Shown here in pieces: positions 26,811 to 35,887 of a stretch of DNA of 64,000 bases. The first letter of the stretch is position 1. Each line of letters begins with the position of its first letter. The position numbers and the translations under genes were made by a program. Below the pieces are notes generated by a model. It saw only the letters and a program-made list of their open reading frames with translations, did no database searches and was not told where the DNA came from. The stretch is from Goodfellowiella coeruleoviolacea (GTDB taxonomy: Bacteria; Actinomycetota; Actinomycetes; Mycobacteriales; Pseudonocardiaceae), in the NCBI RefSeq assembly GCF_024171785.1, contig NZ_JAMTCK010000005.1, forward strand, positions 91,591 through 155,590, given 5' to 3'.

Positions 26811-27514
26811 CGCCCACCCCGCGACGCGTGGCGCTGGTGCTCGGCCAGCCAGGCGGGCAGCCCGTCCCACGGGTTGTCCCCGCCGCGCTCGGTCAGGTAC
26901 ACGTGGTCGGCGCCGCGCTCGGCGGCCAGCCCCAGCGCCTCGGGCATCCGCTCCGGTGGAACCCCGTGCACCAGGTGGTACACCGGCGCCCTGCCCAGTG
27001 TCCACTGTGGCCACACCGTGTCCTGGTAGGCCGAGAACGACCCCTCGAACACGCCGAGCAGGTCGGCGTGTTCGGCGTAGCAGGGGTCCGGGCGGGCCCC
27101 GTGGTGGAAGACCACCTGCTCGGCGCCGAGCAGCCGGGCCGACTCGGCCAGTGCCGCGTAGTGGGCCACCTGACCGAAGTCGGTGCTGACCCGGTCGAAG
27201 AACACCGCGCTCACCCCGTACCAGTTCTGGTACCGGCGCAGGTCGAGGCAGGTGAGCGCGCGGGGCCGCTGGCCGTAGGCGGTGTCCACGTAGCCGAGCA
27301 CGCCGCTGCCGGCCGCGCGCAGCCGCTCCAGCAGCGGCAGGAACGCGGGGTCGGGCCGGTGGCCGGGTCCGTTGGCGATGTTGAGCACCACCAGCCGCAC
27401 CAGTCCGGTGGGCACGGCCAGCAGCGCCCAGTCCTCGCCGGCCAGCGCCGGGTGGAAGTAGGCGGGCACGATCAGTCCGTTGTGGACGGTGGCGTGGACG
27501 GTGCGGGTGTTCAT
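26807..27514 (-). CDS. Spherulation-specific family 4 protein
   Basis: The 235-residue protein matches the spherulation-specific family 4 (PF12138), a TIM-barrel-like family often found with GH114 and other polysaccharide genes. The opening IVPAYFHPALAGEDWALL, NIANGPGHRPDPAF and VLGYVDTAYG are typical. There is no signal peptide, unlike many relatives, so it may act in the cytoplasm or exit by another route. Start and stop each overlap a neighbouring gene by four bases, so it is embedded in the operon. Glycosidase activity is inferred only. Confidence 0.82.
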   Translation of the reverse strand: MNTRTVHATVHNGLIVPAYFHPALAGEDWALLAVPTGLVRLVVLNIANGPGHRPDPAFLPLLERLRAAGSGVLGYVDTAYGQRPRALTCLDLRRYQNWYGVSAVFFDRVSTDFGQVAHYAALAESARLLGAEQVVFHHGARPDPCYAEHADLLGVFEGSFSAYQDTVWPQWTLGRAPVYHLVHGVPPERMPEALGLAAERGADHVYLTERGGDNPWDGLPAWLAEHQRHASRGGR

Positions 27515-28443
27515 GGCAGCGACCGCCAGTGGTCCCACACCGACCGGGGCAGCTCGATCCGCGGTGTCCAGCCCACCTCGTCGCGGATCGCCCTGATGTC
27601 CGCCTGCTGCCAGGGCACCTGGGCGGAGCGGGGCGAGCCCGCGTCCGGTTCCTCGACCACATCGCCCGTGTAGCCCGCGGCCATGGCGAACAGCGTGGCC
27701 AGTTCCCTGGCGGTCACCGCGCGGCCGCCGGCCACGTTGAGCACGGGCGCGGGCAGCACCGGGGCGGCGAGCACCGCGGCCACGGCCCTGGCCACGTCCC
27801 TGGCGTCGACGAAGTCCCTGGCCGCGTCGAGCGGTCCGAGCCGCACCTGGTCGCCGTCGGCCACGGCCTTGGCGACCTGCTCGGCGATCCGGCCGGGCAG
27901 GCCGGTGACCGGCGCGCCCGGCCCGACCGGGTTGAACACCCGCAGCACCACGACGGCCAGGCCGACGGTCCTGGCCACCTCCATGATCCGGGTGGCGGCC
28001 AGCTTGGCCACGCCGTAGCCGCCGACCGGCCGGGGCCTGGCGTCCTCCCGGACCGGCTCCCCGACCGGTACCCGGCCGTACTCGGCGGCCGAGCCCAGGT
28101 GCACCAGCCGGGCGCCGGGCGCGGCCGCCATCACCGCCCGGACCAGGGTGGCGGCGCCGGTGACGTGGCTGGCCGCGAGCACCTCGGCGTCGCCGGAGGT
28201 GGCGCCCGCGCAGTTCACCACCGCGTCCGGTGCGAGGTGGCCGATGGTCCTGGCCAGCCGTTCGGGGTCGTCGCCGGCCAGGTCGAGTTGGACGTGCCGG
28301 GTGGCCGCGGCGCGCGGGTCGGCGTGCCCAGGCGGCCCCGGGGACCGGGTGGCGGTGACCACCTCGGTCCCCTCGACGCCGCTGAGCAGCTCCAGCACGT
28401 GCCGGCCGAGAAAGCCGGTGGCACCGATGAGCAGCACGCGCAT
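27511..28443 (-). CDS. NAD-dependent epimerase/dehydratase (extended SDR)
   Basis: The 310-residue protein has the NAD-binding GATGFLGRH at 7-15 and the catalytic YGVAK near 145. A Ser in HLGSAAEYG supplies the third catalytic position. NPVGPGAPVTGLPGRI and the C-terminal pattern fit nucleotide-sugar epimerases or 4-reductases. With the adjacent dehydratase and nucleotidyltransferase it would complete a pathway to a modified nucleotide sugar. The precise reaction is not determinable. Its TGA overlaps the next ATG. Confidence 0.85.
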   Translation of the reverse strand: MRVLLIGATGFLGRHVLELLSGVEGTEVVTATRSPGPPGHADPRAAATRHVQLDLAGDDPERLARTIGHLAPDAVVNCAGATSGDAEVLAASHVTGAATLVRAVMAAAPGARLVHLGSAAEYGRVPVGEPVREDARPRPVGGYGVAKLAATRIMEVARTVGLAVVVLRVFNPVGPGAPVTGLPGRIAEQVAKAVADGDQVRLGPLDAARDFVDARDVARAVAAVLAAPVLPAPVLNVAGGRAVTARELATLFAMAAGYTGDVVEEPDAGSPRSAQVPWQQADIRAIRDEVGWTPRIELPRSVWDHWRSLP

Positions 28444-28450
28444 GCCGTTG

Positions 28451-29164
28451 TCAGGCCCCCTTCAGCAGTCGTGGTCGGACCCGGTCGAACTCGGCGTTGG
28501 CGCGGTCGTAGTCGTCCGGCCGGCCGATGTCCAGCCAGTAGCCGCCGAACGCGTACTCCTCGGGCGGCACCGGCTGGCCGAGCATGTCGGTCATCAACTC
28601 GTCGAAGCCCAGCGGCAGCCCGGGCGGGTAGGGCGCGAGCGCGGACTTGCTGATGGCGTAGACGCCCATGCTGACCCGGTAGTTCAGCGTCGGCTTCTCG
28701 GTGAAGTCGATCACCCGGCCGTCCCGGGTGGCCAGCACCCCGAAGTCGACCTTGACCTCGCGCTGGTAGGTGGCCACGGTGATCGGCGGTCTCATCCGCT
28801 CGTGGCGCTCCAGCAGTTCCCGGTAGTTCAGGTCGGTGAGCACGTCACCGTTCATCACCAGGAAGTGCTCGGGCAGCCGGTCCAGGATGCGCAGCACCGG
28901 GCCGATGGTGCCCAGCGGGGCCTCCTCGGTGGCGTAGTCGATGTCCAGTCCCCACCGGCCGCCGTCGCCGACGTAGGAGCGGATCAGGTCGCCGAGGTAG
29001 CCGATGGCCAGGGTGGCCCGGTCGAAACCGTGCTGGGCCAGCTGGTTCAGCACGATGTCCAGGATGGAGAACTCGTCGCCGATCGGCATCAGCGGCTTGG
29101 GGAGCCTGGTTGTGTACGGCCGGAGCCTGGTGCCTTTTCCACCGGCCAGAATGATCGCGTGCAC
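28451..29164 (-). CDS. Sugar-phosphate nucleotidyltransferase
   Basis: The 237-residue enzyme has the nucleotidyltransferase signature AIILAGGKGTRLRPYT at its N-terminus, KPLMPIG for sugar-phosphate binding, and the metal-binding Asp of VMNGDVLTD near 110. It lacks the C-terminal hexapeptide domain of bifunctional GlmU-like proteins. It would activate a sugar 1-phosphate with NTP for the glycosyltransferase in this operon. The GTG at 29164 has GGAGG at 8 bases; the frame is open to 29347 without family similarity. Confidence 0.88.
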   Translation of the reverse strand: MHAIILAGGKGTRLRPYTTRLPKPLMPIGDEFSILDIVLNQLAQHGFDRATLAIGYLGDLIRSYVGDGGRWGLDIDYATEEAPLGTIGPVLRILDRLPEHFLVMNGDVLTDLNYRELLERHERMRPPITVATYQREVKVDFGVLATRDGRVIDFTEKPTLNYRVSMGVYAISKSALAPYPPGLPLGFDELMTDMLGQPVPPEEYAFGGYWLDIGRPDDYDRANAEFDRVRPRLLKGA

Positions 29165-29208
29165 GACAGCCTCCGCAGTGGGTGCTCGAAGTGGTGGTGG
29201 TCTCGCTG

Positions 29209-30204
29209 CTACTGGTGGTACTGCCCGGGGCGGTAGCGGGCGAGGTTGGTGGGGTCGAGGAACCAGTCGATGGTCTGGGCCAGTCCCTCGTCCCTGGTGT
29301 GCCGGGGCTGCCAGCCGGTGCGCTCGCGCAGCTTGCTCGCGTCGCACACCAGCCGCAGCACCTCGGAGTCCTTGGGCCGGATGCGCTGCGGGTCCTGGGT
29401 GATGTCCACGTCGACGTCCATCAGCCGGGCGATGTCGTGGGCGAGGTCGCCGATGGCGACCTCGGTCCCGGTGCCCGCGTTGAACAGTTCACCGAGCACG
29501 GCCGAGGCCGGCGCGGTGCCCACGGTGAGGAACGCCTCGACCGTGTCGGCCACGAACAGGAAGTCCCTGGTCGGGTCGAGCGCGCCGAGCTGGATCCTGG
29601 TCTGCCCGGCGGCGAGCTGGCTGACCACGGTCGGGATCACCGCCCTGGCCGACTGCCGGGGGCCGAAGGTGTTGAACGGCCGCAGCGTCACCGCGGGCAC
29701 GCCGAAGCTGAGGTGGTAGGACTCCACCAGCTTGTCCGCGCCGAGCTTGCTGGCGGCGTAGGGCGACTGCGCCTGCAGCGGGTGCGACTCGGCGATGGGC
29801 ACGGTGCGCGCGGTGCCGTAGGTCTCGCTGGTGGAGGTGTGCACCAGCCGCGGGGTGCGCAGTTCGCGCACGGCCTCCAGCACGGTGAGCGTGCCGAGCA
29901 CGTTGGTGTCCACATAGGAGCGTGGGGCGCGGTAGGAGTAGGGGATCGCGATCAGCGCCGCCAGGTGGTAGACGACCTCGGCGTCGGTCACCAGTTCCCG
30001 CACCGACCCGGGGTCGCGCACGTCCCCGAGCACCACCTCGACCTGGTCCAGCACGTCCGGTTCCAGCGAGTCCAGCCAGCCCCACGAGCCGATCGAGTTG
30101 TACAGGGCCATGGCCCGGACCCGGTGGCCCTGCCGGACCAGCCGCTCCACCAGGTGGGAACCGATGAAGCCGTCCGCTCCCGTCACGGCGACGAGATTCG
30201 TCAT
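29209..30204 (-). CDS. NAD-dependent nucleotide-sugar 4,6-dehydratase, LegB-like
   Basis: The 331-residue extended SDR starts VAVTGADGFIGSHLVERL and continues RAMALYNSIGSWGWLD, a combination seen in LegB-type GDP- or UDP-HexNAc 4,6-dehydratases. The catalytic triad is STSETYGT with YAASK near 150-160. RPFNTFGPRQSARAVIPT and the RDFLFVADT segment are also typical. It would make a 4-keto-6-deoxy sugar nucleotide for the neighbouring enzymes to process. The ATG at 30204 lies 140 bases after the membrane-protein gene, the widest gap in the operon. Confidence 0.87.
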   Translation of the reverse strand: MTNLVAVTGADGFIGSHLVERLVRQGHRVRAMALYNSIGSWGWLDSLEPDVLDQVEVVLGDVRDPGSVRELVTDAEVVYHLAALIAIPYSYRAPRSYVDTNVLGTLTVLEAVRELRTPRLVHTSTSETYGTARTVPIAESHPLQAQSPYAASKLGADKLVESYHLSFGVPAVTLRPFNTFGPRQSARAVIPTVVSQLAAGQTRIQLGALDPTRDFLFVADTVEAFLTVGTAPASAVLGELFNAGTGTEVAIGDLAHDIARLMDVDVDITQDPQRIRPKDSEVLRLVCDASKLRERTGWQPRHTRDEGLAQTIDWFLDPTNLARYRPGQYHQ

Positions 30205-30343
30205 GGGTGTGCTCCTTGTTGTCCTGTTGCCGGCGGGGCCCCGGTGGGTGTGCCACCGCCGATGCCTGGGTGGGGTGACGCCGGAGACGCCGGTGGGGTG
30301 ACGCGGGTGGTGCGGGTGGTGCGGGTGGCTCGCGCCGGGCGGG

Positions 30344-31867
30344 TCAGTGGTGTCGGGCGGGATCGGCCAGGGCGACCAGGGCGTGCGTGGCCAGCACCGC
30401 CAGCAGGGCGAGGCTCACCGCGCACTGACCGACCACCAGGTCGAGCAGGCCGGTGCCGACCAGCGCGATCTCGGTCAGCAGCGCCAGCGCGCAGGTGCCC
30501 AGCGCGACCAGGGGGAACCCGCAGGTCTGCAGCATCAGGCTGAGCATCAGCGCCGCACCGAGCGCCAGGTAGGCCACGCAGCACAGCAGGGCCGTCCACA
30601 GTGGATCGGCGTACCCGGTCGGGATGGCGATGGCCAGGGCGGCCAGCACCAGCACGGCGGTGCTGGCCAGGTAGCGGCCGACGGTGCCGGCGAGCGTCCG
30701 CCTGGCGCCGCTGGCGAACCCGCGCAGCCCGTGGCTGCCGCGCAGCAGGTCGTAGATCCTGGCCCGGTACCGGTAGAGCAGCCACTCCGCCGGCCCCATG
30801 CTCAACGACAGCGGCAGCACCACCATCGCGGCGAACGGCGCGGTGCCGATCACCGAGGGGAAGGCCACCAGTCCGGCGACGGTCAGCCCGTAGCCGGCGT
30901 GCGGCAGCGCGTTGGCCAGCTCCCGCCCGCTCACCTGCGGCCGGCCATCCCACCGCGCGCCCTGTTCCGGCTGCGGCGACCAGCACAGCGCCAGTTCCAG
31001 GACCAGCACCACCGAGGTCGCCAGCGCCGGCACGGCCAGCGGGAACAGCCAGGCCGGGCGGTCGAGCACCAGGAAGGCGGCGGAGGCCAGCACGGCCGGC
31101 GCCAGCGAGATCAGCAGCCAGCGTTCCCCGCCCTGCACCAACAGCACGGTGGCCGCCATCAGGTAGGCGCCCTGCCCGATGGCGAACAGCAGCGCGGACC
31201 AGGACTCGGTGATGCTGCCGACCAGCGTGACCGTCACCGTCAACGCCGCCGACACCGCCAGCACCGCGGCGAGCATGCCGCCGCGCAGCAGCGCGACCAG
31301 GCCGGGCGCGTTGGGTTGGCTCATCCGGGCGTAGCCGAGGTAGGCCAGGCCCTGGCTGAGCGACCACGCCAGCAGCACCGAGACCATGACCAGGGTGAAC
31401 CCGGTGCGCCCGGCGATCAGCGGCGCGGCGGCCGTGTAGCACAGCGCGGGCAGGCCGAACAGCAGGCCCCGCACCAGGTGCGTGGCCGGTCTGGCCTGCC
31501 ACGGGTTGGGCGGGGCGGCGCGGTCGGTCGGTGCCGACGGGGTGTGCTGGCGCAGGTGCTCGGCCAGGTCGAAGACGTTGGGCAGGCCGTAGCGGGCGCG
31601 CACGGCCTGGTCGGTCAGTCCGTCGGCCTCCAGTCCGGCGGCGATCTCCAGCACGTCCACGGCGTTGGCGCTCAGCGCGGCCTGCCGCTGGCCCAGCTCC
31701 GCCAGCGGGTCGGCGGCCCGGGTGGGGCCCGAGGCGCCGGTGCGCGGCTGGTGCGCGGGCAGTGCGGCGCCGCCGGTGTCCGGCAGCGTGTCCGGCACCT
31801 CGAACTTCACGCCGAACCGGAGGTTGTCGGCCGTGGCCCGCAGTTCGGGCACGGCCCCGGCGCTCAC
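30344..31867 (-). CDS. Polytopic membrane protein of the Pel-like operon
   Basis: The 507-residue protein has a polar N-terminal region (about 1-125, with a LTDQAVRARYGLPNVFDLAEHL stretch that could be a small regulatory fold) followed by about twelve hydrophobic helices. I do not recognise the family. Its position next to the PelF-like gene, its size and helix number make it the candidate for the PelG transporter role, but I see no sequence match to PelG. The GTG overlaps the preceding stop (GTGA), showing tight coupling to the glycosyltransferase. Confidence 0.75.
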   Translation of the reverse strand: MSAGAVPELRATADNLRFGVKFEVPDTLPDTGGAALPAHQPRTGASGPTRAADPLAELGQRQAALSANAVDVLEIAAGLEADGLTDQAVRARYGLPNVFDLAEHLRQHTPSAPTDRAAPPNPWQARPATHLVRGLLFGLPALCYTAAAPLIAGRTGFTLVMVSVLLAWSLSQGLAYLGYARMSQPNAPGLVALLRGGMLAAVLAVSAALTVTVTLVGSITESWSALLFAIGQGAYLMAATVLLVQGGERWLLISLAPAVLASAAFLVLDRPAWLFPLAVPALATSVVLVLELALCWSPQPEQGARWDGRPQVSGRELANALPHAGYGLTVAGLVAFPSVIGTAPFAAMVVLPLSLSMGPAEWLLYRYRARIYDLLRGSHGLRGFASGARRTLAGTVGRYLASTAVLVLAALAIAIPTGYADPLWTALLCCVAYLALGAALMLSLMLQTCGFPLVALGTCALALLTEIALVGTGLLDLVVGQCAVSLALLAVLATHALVALADPARHH

Positions 31868-33810
31868 CGGGCGCCGCCGTGCTGCCCGGCCAACATGGCG
31901 TAGATCTGCTCGAACGTGCCCACCGCCCGGTCCACGGTGAAGTACTCCAGCGCGCGTTCCCGCGCGGCCTTGCCCAGCTGTCTGCGCAACTCGTTGTCGC
32001 GCAACAGGACCAGGAACGCCTCGGCCATGGCTTCTGGGTCGCGCGGCGGCACGACCAGTCCGGTCTCGCCCACGGCCTCACTCACCCCGCCAACGTCGGT
32101 GGCCACGCACGCGCGGCCACAGGTCATCGCCTCGATCACGCTGTACGGGAAGCCCTCGGAGATGCTGGACAGGGCGACCACGTGCCCTGCCGCGTAGGCG
32201 TCCCTGATCAGCTCGATCCGGCCTTCGAAGGTGGCGGCGCCGCCGATGCCCAGTCGGTTGGCCAGCTCCCGGCACCGGTCGAGGTAGTGCTGGCCGCCCT
32301 TGGGCGCCGAGCCGAACATCCGCAGTCGTGCCTCGGGAATCTGCTGGTGCACCAGGACGAACGCGCGCAGCAGCGTTTCCAGGTCCTTGATCGGGTCGAT
32401 CCGGCCGACCCAGCTGATGGTGGGCAGCTCGGGTTCGTGCTCCAGCGGCGGGAAGTCGGCCGGGGACACTCCGTTGTAGACGGTCCGGATGATCTGGTTG
32501 TCCGCGCCGAGCCGTTCCTCCCAGCGCTGGTTGTACACGTTGCCGGGGGTGATGGACGCGGCCTCGCGGTAGGCCAGCGCGCACAGGTTGCGCAGGAACG
32601 CCAGGTGCATCAGCTTCACCGGCCAGCGGTAGGCGGTGTCGTTGCGGTACGACAGGTAGCGCTCACGCAGGTAGATGCCGTGTTCGGTGAGCAGGACGGG
32701 TGTGCCGTGCGCCCACTTGGCGGCCAGCGCCGGCAGCACGGCCAGCCCGTTGGCCACGCAGTGCGCGACATCGGCCCGGACGGGTGGGTGGTTCAGCGGC
32801 CGCAGCGAGTGGCCGATCAGCCGCAGCACGGTGAGCGCGTCCAACACGGTCATGTCCTTGGCGCCGTGGGGTGTGCCCGGTCCGGCCGGCTCCCCGCCGG
32901 CCCCCTGCCCGCTGGCTAATCGGCCGCCAGGAACTTCGCCGCCGGGCACTTCGCCACCGGGCAGGTCAACCCCGGGCAGGTCAACCCCGGGCTGGGCCGC
33001 GCTGGGCTGTGCAGCGCTGGCCGGGCCCGCCCCCGCGGGGACCGCACCAGCTGGACCAGCGCCAGCCGCACCGGGGCTGGCCGGGCCGGGGCCGGCCGGG
33101 CCGGGGTGCTGGGCGGCGGTGCCGCGCCACGACGCCGCCTGGTCGCGGTGCCGGGCCGCGCGCGCCTGCCACGCGTCCAGCAGCGCGCGCACCACGTCGG
33201 CGCCGCGCAGGCTGGCGTCCAGGTCCTCGTCCTGCGCGTAGTCGAACAGCGCGCGCAGCACCGCGCCGAACCGGGCGACCACACTCCCCTCGGGTGCCAC
33301 CGCGGCGGACTCGCTAGCACGGTTTCCGCCAACCGCCCGCCCGTTCACCCGATCGGGACGAGGTTGTCCACAGGCGTCCGAGTTGTCCACAGGCCGCGCC
33401 GGAACCCTGTTCTCCGCCGCGGGCGCCGATAGGCTGGACCCGGGGTCGCCCCCCTGGGAAGGGTGGGGGTGTGGGGTCGACCGGAACGACGGACGCCCCG
33501 CCGCCCCGGTCGCCACCTGGTCGGGATCGGCCAGCAGCACGTCGAACAGCTGCCTGGCCAGCACCTGGAACCGCTGGCGGGCCGCCCGGCCGGGCCGGCG
33601 GCGGCGCTGGCTCTCGTCCCACAGCGGCACCGCCACCACCGAGCACACGTTGGCGGGCAGTTCCCAGGTCACCCGCTCGGCGGCCCCGCCGACCAGGGCG
33701 ACCACCTCGAACTGGTGCGTGCCCATCCCCCGGACCAGCTGGTCGCACCACACGCTCACGCCACCGAAGCTGTGCGGGTAGGTGCCCTCGGTCATCAGTG
33801 CTATCCGCAT
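31864..33810 (-). CDS. PelF-like glycosyltransferase (DUF3492 + GT4)
   Basis: The 648-residue protein begins IALMTEGTYPHSFGGVSVWCDQ, the DUF3492 N-terminus of PelF, the cytoplasmic polymerising transferase of Pel polysaccharide. The C-terminal GT4 domain (about 430-640) shows WVGRIDPIKDLETLLRAF and the EGFPYSVIEAM nucleotide-sugar motif with its two glutamates. Between them sits an insertion of roughly 200 residues, partly Pro/Ala/Gly-rich with repeats GVDLP, GEVPG, not found in PelF; it separates the two Rossmann halves. The insertion keeps frame and is probably a disordered linker. It follows the deacetylase gene by 7 bases. Confidence 0.87.
   Translation of the reverse strand: MRIALMTEGTYPHSFGGVSVWCDQLVRGMGTHQFEVVALVGGAAERVTWELPANVCSVVAVPLWDESQRRRRPGRAARQRFQVLARQLFDVLLADPDQVATGAAGRPSFRSTPHPHPSQGGDPGSSLSAPAAENRVPARPVDNSDACGQPRPDRVNGRAVGGNRASESAAVAPEGSVVARFGAVLRALFDYAQDEDLDASLRGADVVRALLDAWQARAARHRDQAASWRGTAAQHPGPAGPGPASPGAAGAGPAGAVPAGAGPASAAQPSAAQPGVDLPGVDLPGGEVPGGEVPGGRLASGQGAGGEPAGPGTPHGAKDMTVLDALTVLRLIGHSLRPLNHPPVRADVAHCVANGLAVLPALAAKWAHGTPVLLTEHGIYLRERYLSYRNDTAYRWPVKLMHLAFLRNLCALAYREAASITPGNVYNQRWEERLGADNQIIRTVYNGVSPADFPPLEHEPELPTISWVGRIDPIKDLETLLRAFVLVHQQIPEARLRMFGSAPKGGQHYLDRCRELANRLGIGGAATFEGRIELIRDAYAAGHVVALSSISEGFPYSVIEAMTCGRACVATDVGGVSEAVGETGLVVPPRDPEAMAEAFLVLLRDNELRRQLGKAARERALEYFTVDRAVGTFEQIYAMLAGQHGGAR
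33364..33391. other. Paired DnaA-box-like sites
   Basis: TTGTCCACA occurs at 33364-33372 and 33383-33391, 19 bases apart, inside the coding sequence for the variable insertion of the PelF-like protein. Both match the actinomycete DnaA-box consensus exactly. Confidence 0.35.
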
Positions 33811-33817
33811 GCGCCCC

Positions 33818-35887
33818 TCACCCGACTGCCGCGGCTGGCCACGCCGACGCGGCCGGCAGGGTCAGCACCAGCTCGTTCTGCCCGGCGGGAATCGCCTCGA
33901 ACGAGGACCGCTCCCCCGCGTAGGCCGCGCCGAAGGCGGTGGCGCCCTGCTGGGTGCCGGTGGGCGCGGTCATGGGCACGGCCAGCCCGGCCGGGGCCTG
34001 CACGGTGACCGTGTCGCCGCGCACGTACCCGCTGACCTGGCCGGCGTTCACCGCGGCCCGCCACGCGTCCTGGTCGGCCAGCACCGCGCCCGCGTCGGCG
34101 AGCCTGGGGTTGACCAGTGGCGTGTTGGCCGCGAACACCCCTCGGTACGCGGACAGCACCGCCTCCAGCACCGGGTAGATCAGCCGGTCCTCGGCGAGGT
34201 TGGCCTGGTGCACGTAGTGCGGGCGCGGGTCGTTGGCCAGCGCGAAGCCCAGCGTCGTGGTGACGATGGTGGGCAGGATGTGGGACTGGAAACCGGTGTT
34301 CAGGTCCAGCGGCTTGATGCAGGTCGTGGTGTCCGGGTGGTCCTCGCAGATGCCGCTGCCGCCGTCCGCGCGCGAGGTGTAGATCCAGTTGTACTCGTCG
34401 ACCTCCTCCCGCACGGTGGCCACGTTGTAGAACACGTTGATCGGGTGGCGGGGCACCGCGGTGGCCGCGCCGATCTGCCTGGCGCCGGTCTCCCTGGACG
34501 CGTCCAGCCCCACCCAGCGCAGGCCGTTCTGGGTCAGCGCGGCCACGAAGTTCGGGTTGTCGTCGGGCTGCTGCGGCAGGATCCTGGTGCCGGAGTGCTC
34601 ACCGGACACCAGTTCGTCGCGCCGCACGGCCAGGCCGTGCTGGTCGGCCCAGGCCAGGTTCTTGGTGATCTCCTCGGTGATCTGGGCCTGGCTGACGTAC
34701 TGGGTCCGCCCGGTGGCCGGATCGGTCTTGCAGCGCCACGGGATCACGGTGAAGTCCTGCACGCAGCCGAGGAACTCGTGCGAGTAGGTGTGGTTGACCC
34801 AGCGGAACTCGTCCTGCGCGGCGAGCAGGGCCGTGGTCAGCGGGTCGCTGCCGTTCAGCTCGGTGGCCAGGTCGCTGCCCTCGGCGTTGTAGAGGAAGTC
34901 GAACTGGTAGTCGTTGGCCCGCTGCCAGTCGACCGCGTGGGTCACGTCCGCCACGCTCATCCGGATCGGCGTGGTGTCGGGCACGCCGGCCGGGCAGTCG
35001 CCCGAACCCGGGGTGCAGTCGCCCGGGATGCTCCACCGGCCGTCGCCCACGAAGATGTCGTCCACGTGCACCGACAGGTAGTTCCGGTACTGGCCCAGGT
35101 GGATTCCCCTGGTCATCCAGGTGACCACGCCGTGCGCCAGGTAGCGGGCCTGCGCCTGGTAGCCGTTGGCGCTGAAGGTGAGCACCAGCTGTTCCCGGCC
35201 GTCGGAGGTGTGGTGCACGCCGGCCAGCACACCCGTGGCCGTCCCGCCCGGCGCGGTGGCGGTGACCAGCGGGTCGAAGCTGCCGACGTAGGGGTTGTTG
35301 ACCACCGGGTCGGCCAGGTAGCCGTAGGTCTCGGTGATGGCCGGGTCGGCGTCCTGGACGGTGAACCCGCCGCGCAGGTAGTTGAACGGCCCGGCGGTGG
35401 CGGCGCTGGTCAGGCTGGCGGAGGCGCCGTCGAGCGGACCGCTGTAGCTCGGCGGGGTCAGGCCGACCGCCGCGCTGGGGTAGGAGTAGGCCAGGACCTG
35501 GCGGATGTGGAAGCTCTTCTCGTAGGCCTGCAGGGCCAGCCGCTCGTCCGACTGCAGGCCGGACGGCGCGTCGTTGGGCACGACCACGGCCTGGAACCTG
35601 CCGCGCGGTTCGCCGTTCACCTGGTCGGCGAGGAAGTCGGCGGTGACGTGCGTCCGGTCGGCCCTGGTGAGGTCGATCTCGGTGGCGGGCACGCCTTCGA
35701 GGTCCAGCTGCCGGCGGATGGCCGCCACCGACGGGCCGCCGTCGGAGATCACCAGCACCCGCAGGTCAACGCGTTTGGCGGGGTCCTCGGCCGCAGCCGA
35801 ACCGGGCATGGCCGACATACTCGTCAGCGCGAGAAGGGCCGCCACGGCGGCGCGGGTAACAACTGTGTATTGACCTCTTGATCTCAC
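33818..35887 (-). CDS. Secreted NodB-like deacetylase, PelA-deacetylase-like
   Basis: The 689-residue protein has a signal peptide (about 10-33, cleavage after GSAAA) and is therefore extracellular. Residues 272-281 contain the metal-binding acids D276-D277 in VHVDDIFVGD, and WVNHTYSHEF supplies H366 and H370, the D-D...HxxxH arrangement of polysaccharide deacetylases. An N-terminal region (40-240) resembles the flavodoxin-like part that precedes the deacetylase in PelA-type proteins. It would partly deacetylate the exported HexNAc polymer. As first gene of the operon it uses the GTG at 35887 with GGAG upstream. Family placement rests on motif and context, not full alignment. Confidence 0.75.
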   Translation of the reverse strand: MRSRGQYTVVTRAAVAALLALTSMSAMPGSAAAEDPAKRVDLRVLVISDGGPSVAAIRRQLDLEGVPATEIDLTRADRTHVTADFLADQVNGEPRGRFQAVVVPNDAPSGLQSDERLALQAYEKSFHIRQVLAYSYPSAAVGLTPPSYSGPLDGASASLTSAATAGPFNYLRGGFTVQDADPAITETYGYLADPVVNNPYVGSFDPLVTATAPGGTATGVLAGVHHTSDGREQLVLTFSANGYQAQARYLAHGVVTWMTRGIHLGQYRNYLSVHVDDIFVGDGRWSIPGDCTPGSGDCPAGVPDTTPIRMSVADVTHAVDWQRANDYQFDFLYNAEGSDLATELNGSDPLTTALLAAQDEFRWVNHTYSHEFLGCVQDFTVIPWRCKTDPATGRTQYVSQAQITEEITKNLAWADQHGLAVRRDELVSGEHSGTRILPQQPDDNPNFVAALTQNGLRWVGLDASRETGARQIGAATAVPRHPINVFYNVATVREEVDEYNWIYTSRADGGSGICEDHPDTTTCIKPLDLNTGFQSHILPTIVTTTLGFALANDPRPHYVHQANLAEDRLIYPVLEAVLSAYRGVFAANTPLVNPRLADAGAVLADQDAWRAAVNAGQVSGYVRGDTVTVQAPAGLAVPMTAPTGTQQGATAFGAAYAGERSSFEAIPAGQNELVLTLPAASAWPAAAVG

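Noticed and set aside
33364-33391. DnaA boxes as part of a replication origin
   Set aside because: There are only two boxes, inside a coding region, with no dnaA, dnaN or AT-rich unwinding element nearby.
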